Below, piece after piece: positions 60,659 to 64,000 of a stretch of DNA of 64,000 nucleotides. This DNA is from Candidatus Manganitrophus noduliformans (GTDB taxonomy: Bacteria > Nitrospirota > Nitrospiria > SBBL01 > Manganitrophaceae): NCBI RefSeq assembly GCF_012184425.1, contig NZ_VTOW01000001.1, forward strand, positions 1,550,001 to 1,614,000. The letters run 5' to 3'. The position numbers and the translations under genes were made by a program. How positions within the stretch are numbered: the stretch's first letter is position 1; each line of letters starts with the position of its first letter. Under the pieces are notes generated by a model. That model had not been told where the DNA came from. It was given only the letters and a program-made list of their open reading frames with translations, and made no database searches.

Positions 60659-60675
60659 TTGCAGAAGATGTGCAA
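60659..60675 (+). promoter_or_regulatory. TTGCA-N7-TGCAA inverted repeat, possible activator site
   Basis: The inverted half-sites lie about 82 bases upstream of the -24 element of the second sigma-54 promoter, a usual distance for NtrC-type enhancer sites. The same layout occurs at 54896. Confidence 0.45.
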
Positions 60676-60756
60676 GAAATGAAACAGAGGCGGATCGATC
60701 GGTTTTGCAAACATTCGTCGGGTGGGTTTCACGCGTTCCGCTCCGATGGCGCAAGC

Positions 60757-60770
60757 GGCATGGCTTTTGC
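60757..60770 (+). promoter_or_regulatory. Sigma-54 promoter of the second regulator operon
   Basis: GGCAT-GGCTT-TTGC matches the -24/-12 consensus with one change and shares GCTTTTGCTC with the promoter at 58598. It lies 63 bases upstream of the GTG of the next gene. Confidence 0.7.
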
Positions 60771-60832
60771 TCCTCATGTAGGAAAATTTAAGGATCGTTC
60801 CATTCTCATCGTTTGATCGAATCGAGGCGACC

Positions 60833-62179
60833 GTGAAGAAGAAAGTGCTCCTGCTGGGAGGGGCGTGGGAAAAACAGGCCCAGCTTAAGTCGATGTTGGT
60901 TCGCCTCAAGTACGCGGTCCTGGAATCGGGCCGGGCGATCCATTCCGAAGCGCCCGATCTCGTTCTGCTCGATATGCGGGGGGAAGAGCCCCCTTGTTGG
61001 GAGCGGCTCCATTCCTTGAAACAGGAGCAGGGCGAAACCCCGGTCATCGTGGTCGGAGAGAAAAAGATCGACTCCATCGTGACCGCGATGAAAATGGGGG
61101 CGTCGAACTACATGTCCGAGCCGTTCGACGCGCAGGATCTGAAGAGCGTGTTGATGAACATCATCGATGAGCATCATCTCGTCTCCGAGATCGCCGCCTT
61201 GAACGAAATTGCGAAGGAGCAGCCCTCCTGGCTTCTCTCTTCCAGCAGCCCGGCGATGAATGAAGTGAAGAAAATCGTCGAACAGGTCGCCGGAACCGAT
61301 GTGACCGTTCTGATCCGGGGGGAGTCCGGAACCGGCAAAGGGGTGGTGGCGCGCGCGATTTATCTTCACTCCAGACGGCGCGAGATGCCCTTCGTCAAAA
61401 TCAATTGCGCGGCCCTTCCGAAGGAGCTGCTCGAGAGCGAGCTCTTCGGATATGAAAAGGGGGCCTTCACCGGCGCCTATCAACGGAAGGCCGGCAAATT
61501 CGGTCTGGCGCACGAAGGGACCATCTTCCTCGATGAAATCAGCGAAATGCACGCCTCCCTCCAGGCCAAGCTCCTCCACGTCTTGGAGACCGGCGAGTTC
61601 TCCCGGCTCGGAGGGGAAGAGAACGAAAAGGTCAATGTCCGGATCATCGCCGCCACGAGCAGCCATCTCGAGTCGGCCGTCCGATCGGGACTCTTTCGTG
61701 ATGACCTCTTCTATCGGCTCAACGTCGTCGCCATCCGGATTCCGCCGCTGCGGGAGCGGAAGGAGGAGATCCCGTTGTTGGCGGAGTATTTTCTCCGTCA
61801 GTATCACCACGAGTACAACAAAACCTATCGGCCGCTCACGCCGGAGATTCTGGCGGCCTTTATTCACTACGACTGGCCCGGGAATGTGCGGGAGCTTGAG
61901 AACTTCATCAAGCGGGTAGTGATCCTGGGAGAAGAACACTGCAACCTTCCGCTGCTTTTGTCGAAAGGGACCCTCTCGAACGGACAGACCGACTCCTCTC
62001 CCTTCTCCCTCAAGCAGGTCAGCCGCGACGTGGCCAAGAAGTTGGAGAGCGAGGTCATCCGGAAGGTGTTGAACCAGACCCGCTGGAACCGGCGAAAGGC
62101 CGCCGAAATTTTGAAGATCAGCTATCGATCCTTGCTCTATAAAATCAAAGAGGGAGGTCTCGAGACCTCCTCTTCTTAA
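60833..62179 (+). CDS. NtrC-family sigma-54 activator with degenerate receiver
   Basis: The 448-residue product has an AAA+ domain (Walker A GESGTGKG, GAFTGA in YEKGAFTGAYQRK, Walker B TIFLDEISEM) and a Fis-type helix-turn-helix (NRRKAAEILKISYRSLLYKI). The N-terminal receiver keeps the Asp (D47 in LVLLDMRG) but lacks the acidic pair after the first strand (LLGGAWEK) and has Glu (E96, SEPF) where the invariant Lys should be. It may thus be active without phosphorylation. The start is a GTG with an AGG site. It is preceded by its own sigma-54 promoter and followed 31 bases later by an export gene. Confidence 0.92.
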   Translation: MKKKVLLLGGAWEKQAQLKSMLVRLKYAVLESGRAIHSEAPDLVLLDMRGEEPPCWERLHSLKQEQGETPVIVVGEKKIDSIVTAMKMGASNYMSEPFDAQDLKSVLMNIIDEHHLVSEIAALNEIAKEQPSWLLSSSSPAMNEVKKIVEQVAGTDVTVLIRGESGTGKGVVARAIYLHSRRREMPFVKINCAALPKELLESELFGYEKGAFTGAYQRKAGKFGLAHEGTIFLDEISEMHASLQAKLLHVLETGEFSRLGGEENEKVNVRIIAATSSHLESAVRSGLFRDDLFYRLNVVAIRIPPLRERKEEIPLLAEYFLRQYHHEYNKTYRPLTPEILAAFIHYDWPGNVRELENFIKRVVILGEEHCNLPLLLSKGTLSNGQTDSSPFSLKQVSRDVAKKLESEVIRKVLNQTRWNRRKAAEILKISYRSLLYKIKEGGLETSSS

Positions 62180-62210
62180 TCTTTTTTCATCCAACCGGGG
62201 GACTCCTCGA

Positions 62211-62807
62211 ATGCGCGCGGGTGTGTTGATCGCGGCTTTATTGCTCTCTTCTTTGGTCTTCACGGCATGCGCCGATCAGATGACCGAAGTGCCGAATTTC
62301 AGACGGGTTCCGACCTCTGAAGCGCGCTCCTATGTGATCGGGCCGGACGATCTGCTTCAAATCGTCGTCTGGAAAAACGAGTCGCTTTCCCGGGAACTCC
62401 GTGTCCGTCCGGACGGGAAGATCACCCTTCCCCTGATCAACGATATCCAGGCGGGGGGGAAGACGCCGTCGGATCTTCGCGATGTCATCTCGACGCGGCT
62501 GGAAAAGTTTGTCGAGGTGGCGGGAGTGACGGTCATTGTGAAGGAGATCAACAGCTCGAAGGTCTCCGTCCTGGGGCAGGTGAGGAAGCCGGGGATTTAT
62601 CCGCTCCGGAGCGATTTGACCGTCCTCGATGCCATCGCGATGGCGGAGGGATTTAACGAGTTTGCGGCGCCGGACCGGATGGTGATTATTCGAAAAAACG
62701 GAAACGAAACCCGTTGGATCAAGGTCAACTACGACGAGATTCTTCAAGGGAGGATCTCGGAGGATCGGCTCTTTCTCGCCTCCGGAGACACGTTGGTGGT
62801 GCCGTAA
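62211..62807 (+). CDS. Wza-like polysaccharide export lipoprotein
   Basis: The 198-residue product has a signal peptide with a lipobox (VFTAC), so it should be a lipoprotein. The poly_export domain starts YVIGPDDLLQIVVWKNE and contains LRVRPDGKITLPLINDI; the SLBB-type domain starts SKVSVLGQVRKPGIYPL. It is a paralogue of the protein at 58655-59269 and about 50-55% identical in these domains. The lipid anchor suggests that this copy is the true outer-membrane exporter. Confidence 0.93.
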   Translation: MRAGVLIAALLLSSLVFTACADQMTEVPNFRRVPTSEARSYVIGPDDLLQIVVWKNESLSRELRVRPDGKITLPLINDIQAGGKTPSDLRDVISTRLEKFVEVAGVTVIVKEINSSKVSVLGQVRKPGIYPLRSDLTVLDAIAMAEGFNEFAAPDRMVIIRKNGNETRWIKVNYDEILQGRISEDRLFLASGDTLVVP

Positions 62808-62869
62808 AGAAAATGAGGAATGAGGAATGTTTCATTTCACAGTGCTCCGAACTTGTATAAGGGACAACA

Positions 62870-63940
62870 ATGCGTGAACAGAGCTCCTTTTCAATCGGCT
62901 ATCTTCTCGAATCGTTTCATCGAAGGAAACACTGGATCTGGCTGACGGCGCTGATCATCTCCGCCGCCTCGGTGGCGATCGCGCTTCGGATGCCGAAGAT
63001 CTATCAGGCCACCTCGATGGTTCTTGTCCAGCCGCACCGCTTCCCGGAACAGATCGGGCGGGCCTTCGATCTGTCCAGAATGGAAAATCGCCTCAAGGCG
63101 CTCAGCGAGGTGATCTACAGCCGCACTTTCTTGCAGCCGATCATCGACGCCGAATCGCTTTACGCCGACATGGCGGGGGAGCGGACCCCGCATGAAATCA
63201 TCGAGCAGATGCGCAAGGATATTCGGATCGACATTACGGCGAACGACGTCTTCGGCATCTCGTATGAGGGAACGGAGCCGGAAAAGGTCATGAACGCCAC
63301 CAACCGGATCGCGAAACAGTTCATCTCCCTGCTGCAGCAGCAGGTCGCCGTGACCCCCGTCAACCCCCAAATCGAATTCCTGGAGGGCCGGCTGAAGGAG
63401 CTCTACGGCGAGCAGGCCGATCTTCAATCGACCTATACGAAAGTGCATCCGGAGCTGATCGCTCTTAAAAAGAAAATCGCCGAGGTGGAAGCGGTGCTAA
63501 GGGCGGAGAAGCGGGCCGCCCGGGAGAGCGCGGTGGAGGAGGCGCGCGCCGCGGTCGATGCCGAGTTTCAGAGCGCGGAAGCCCGGATCATCGACGAGGC
63601 GACCCTGCCGATGAAGCCGTTCAAGCCGAATCGGACCCTCTTCGTCCTGATCGGGTCGTTGATCGGCCTCGGCGCCGGCGTCGGCCTGGCGGTGTTGGCG
63701 GAGATCTCGGACCGGACCTTCCGGTATGCGGGCGATCTTCAGAGTTATGTCGGCCTCCCGGTCCTGGTCTGCATTCCTCAGGTGGAGACCGCCGGGGACT
63801 TGAGAAGGGTCCGGATCCGGCGGCGCCTCCTTTGGGGGGTCAGCCTGATCCTGATCTGTCTGACGTTGTTCTATTTTTACCAAAACCCGGTGAGCCTCGG
63901 TCGTTTGGATGCGGCGACGATCGGCTTCCAAGAGAGGTGA
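62870..63940 (+). CDS. Wzz/GumC-like chain-length determinant
   Basis: The 356-residue product has a first membrane helix at about 19-39, a Wzz domain with PKIYQATSMVLVQPHRFPEQI, a periplasmic coiled-coil region (EFLEGRLKELYGEQADLQSTY, VHPELIALKKKIAEVEAVL), a Pro-rich segment LPMKPFKPN leading to a second helix (about 260-278), and a third helix near 322-340. It lacks a kinase domain, so a separate tyrosine kinase is expected; the next gene may encode it. It controls polymer length in exopolysaccharide export. Confidence 0.9.
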   Translation: MREQSSFSIGYLLESFHRRKHWIWLTALIISAASVAIALRMPKIYQATSMVLVQPHRFPEQIGRAFDLSRMENRLKALSEVIYSRTFLQPIIDAESLYADMAGERTPHEIIEQMRKDIRIDITANDVFGISYEGTEPEKVMNATNRIAKQFISLLQQQVAVTPVNPQIEFLEGRLKELYGEQADLQSTYTKVHPELIALKKKIAEVEAVLRAEKRAARESAVEEARAAVDAEFQSAEARIIDEATLPMKPFKPNRTLFVLIGSLIGLGAGVGLAVLAEISDRTFRYAGDLQSYVGLPVLVCIPQVETAGDLRRVRIRRRLLWGVSLILICLTLFYFYQNPVSLGRLDAATIGFQER

Positions 63941-63950
63941 GGAGAGCGAG

Positions 63951-64000
63951 ATGCGCGGGAAATCTTTTGGAAGCGCCCGTTTTGACGAACACCTGGTGGT
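63951..64000 (+). CDS. Start of next gene, possibly polysaccharide tyrosine autokinase
   Basis: Only 16 full codons are visible (MRGKSFGSARFDEHLV). The ATG has a GGAGAG ribosome site and lies 11 bases after the Wzz-like gene. In such loci a CpsD/BY-kinase-type ATPase follows the chain-length gene, and those proteins often have EHLV near the N terminus. The identification rests on position and is weak. Confidence 0.45.
   Translation, partial: MRGKSFGSARFDEHLV

Overview
The window is a GC-rich bacterial chromosome segment with AT-richer accessory islands. A long complex I (nuo) operon with two NuoM copies and extra Mrp-type antiporter subunits, a NirK-type copper protein and a dihaem cytochrome c together suggest a chemolithotrophic member of the Nitrospirota (Nitrospira or Manganitrophus-like). 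This is an inference from gene content; there is no rRNA in the window and I saw no tRNA.

Layout. 0-4 kb: tail of a metallo-beta-lactamase-fold gene, a glycine-rich secreted protein, a lipoprotein and a cold-shock protein. 4.1-9 kb: a PaeR7I/XhoI-type restriction-modification pair and an AT-rich TPR protein. 9.5-14.2 kb: MarR-type regulator, NirK-like protein, DAHP-synthase-like enzyme, Dtd and a dihaem cytochrome. 14.4-20.6 kb: a DUF4157 protein with two HExxH motifs, duplicated small zinc-ribbon genes, an outer-membrane protein and two alpha/beta hydrolases. 20.9-26.9 kb: TerB-like and DUF362 proteins, then a four-gene cassette with a DUF4123 effector chaperone and a large putative effector but no vgrG. 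27-35 kb: accessory island with a YqaJ nuclease, DUF4160/DUF2442/HicB-like genes, gene remnants, an Mrr-like nuclease with a coupled partner, a MITE-like element and a coiled-coil membrane protein pair.

35.1-50.9 kb: one minus-strand complex I operon, nuoA-B-C-D-G-I-J-K, then an MrpD-like subunit, a small membrane protein, a NuoL/MrpD-like subunit, nuoM, nuoM and nuoN. nuoE, nuoF and nuoH are absent. Short palindromic elements lie between several genes, including one where nuoH usually sits. The assembly would carry five antiporter-like subunits instead of three, so it may pump more ions or be used for uphill electron transfer.

51-64 kb: a lipoprotein, a GGDEF protein and a small membrane protein too short for routine gene calling form one unit. 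Then comes an exopolysaccharide locus: a REC-GAF-histidine kinase, a canonical NtrC-type regulator, two Wza-like export proteins, an outer-membrane barrel, a second NtrC-type regulator with a degenerate receiver, a Wzz-like chain-length protein and the start of a further gene. Two near-identical sigma-54 promoters precede the first export gene and the second regulator, so the regulators probably drive the locus they sit in.
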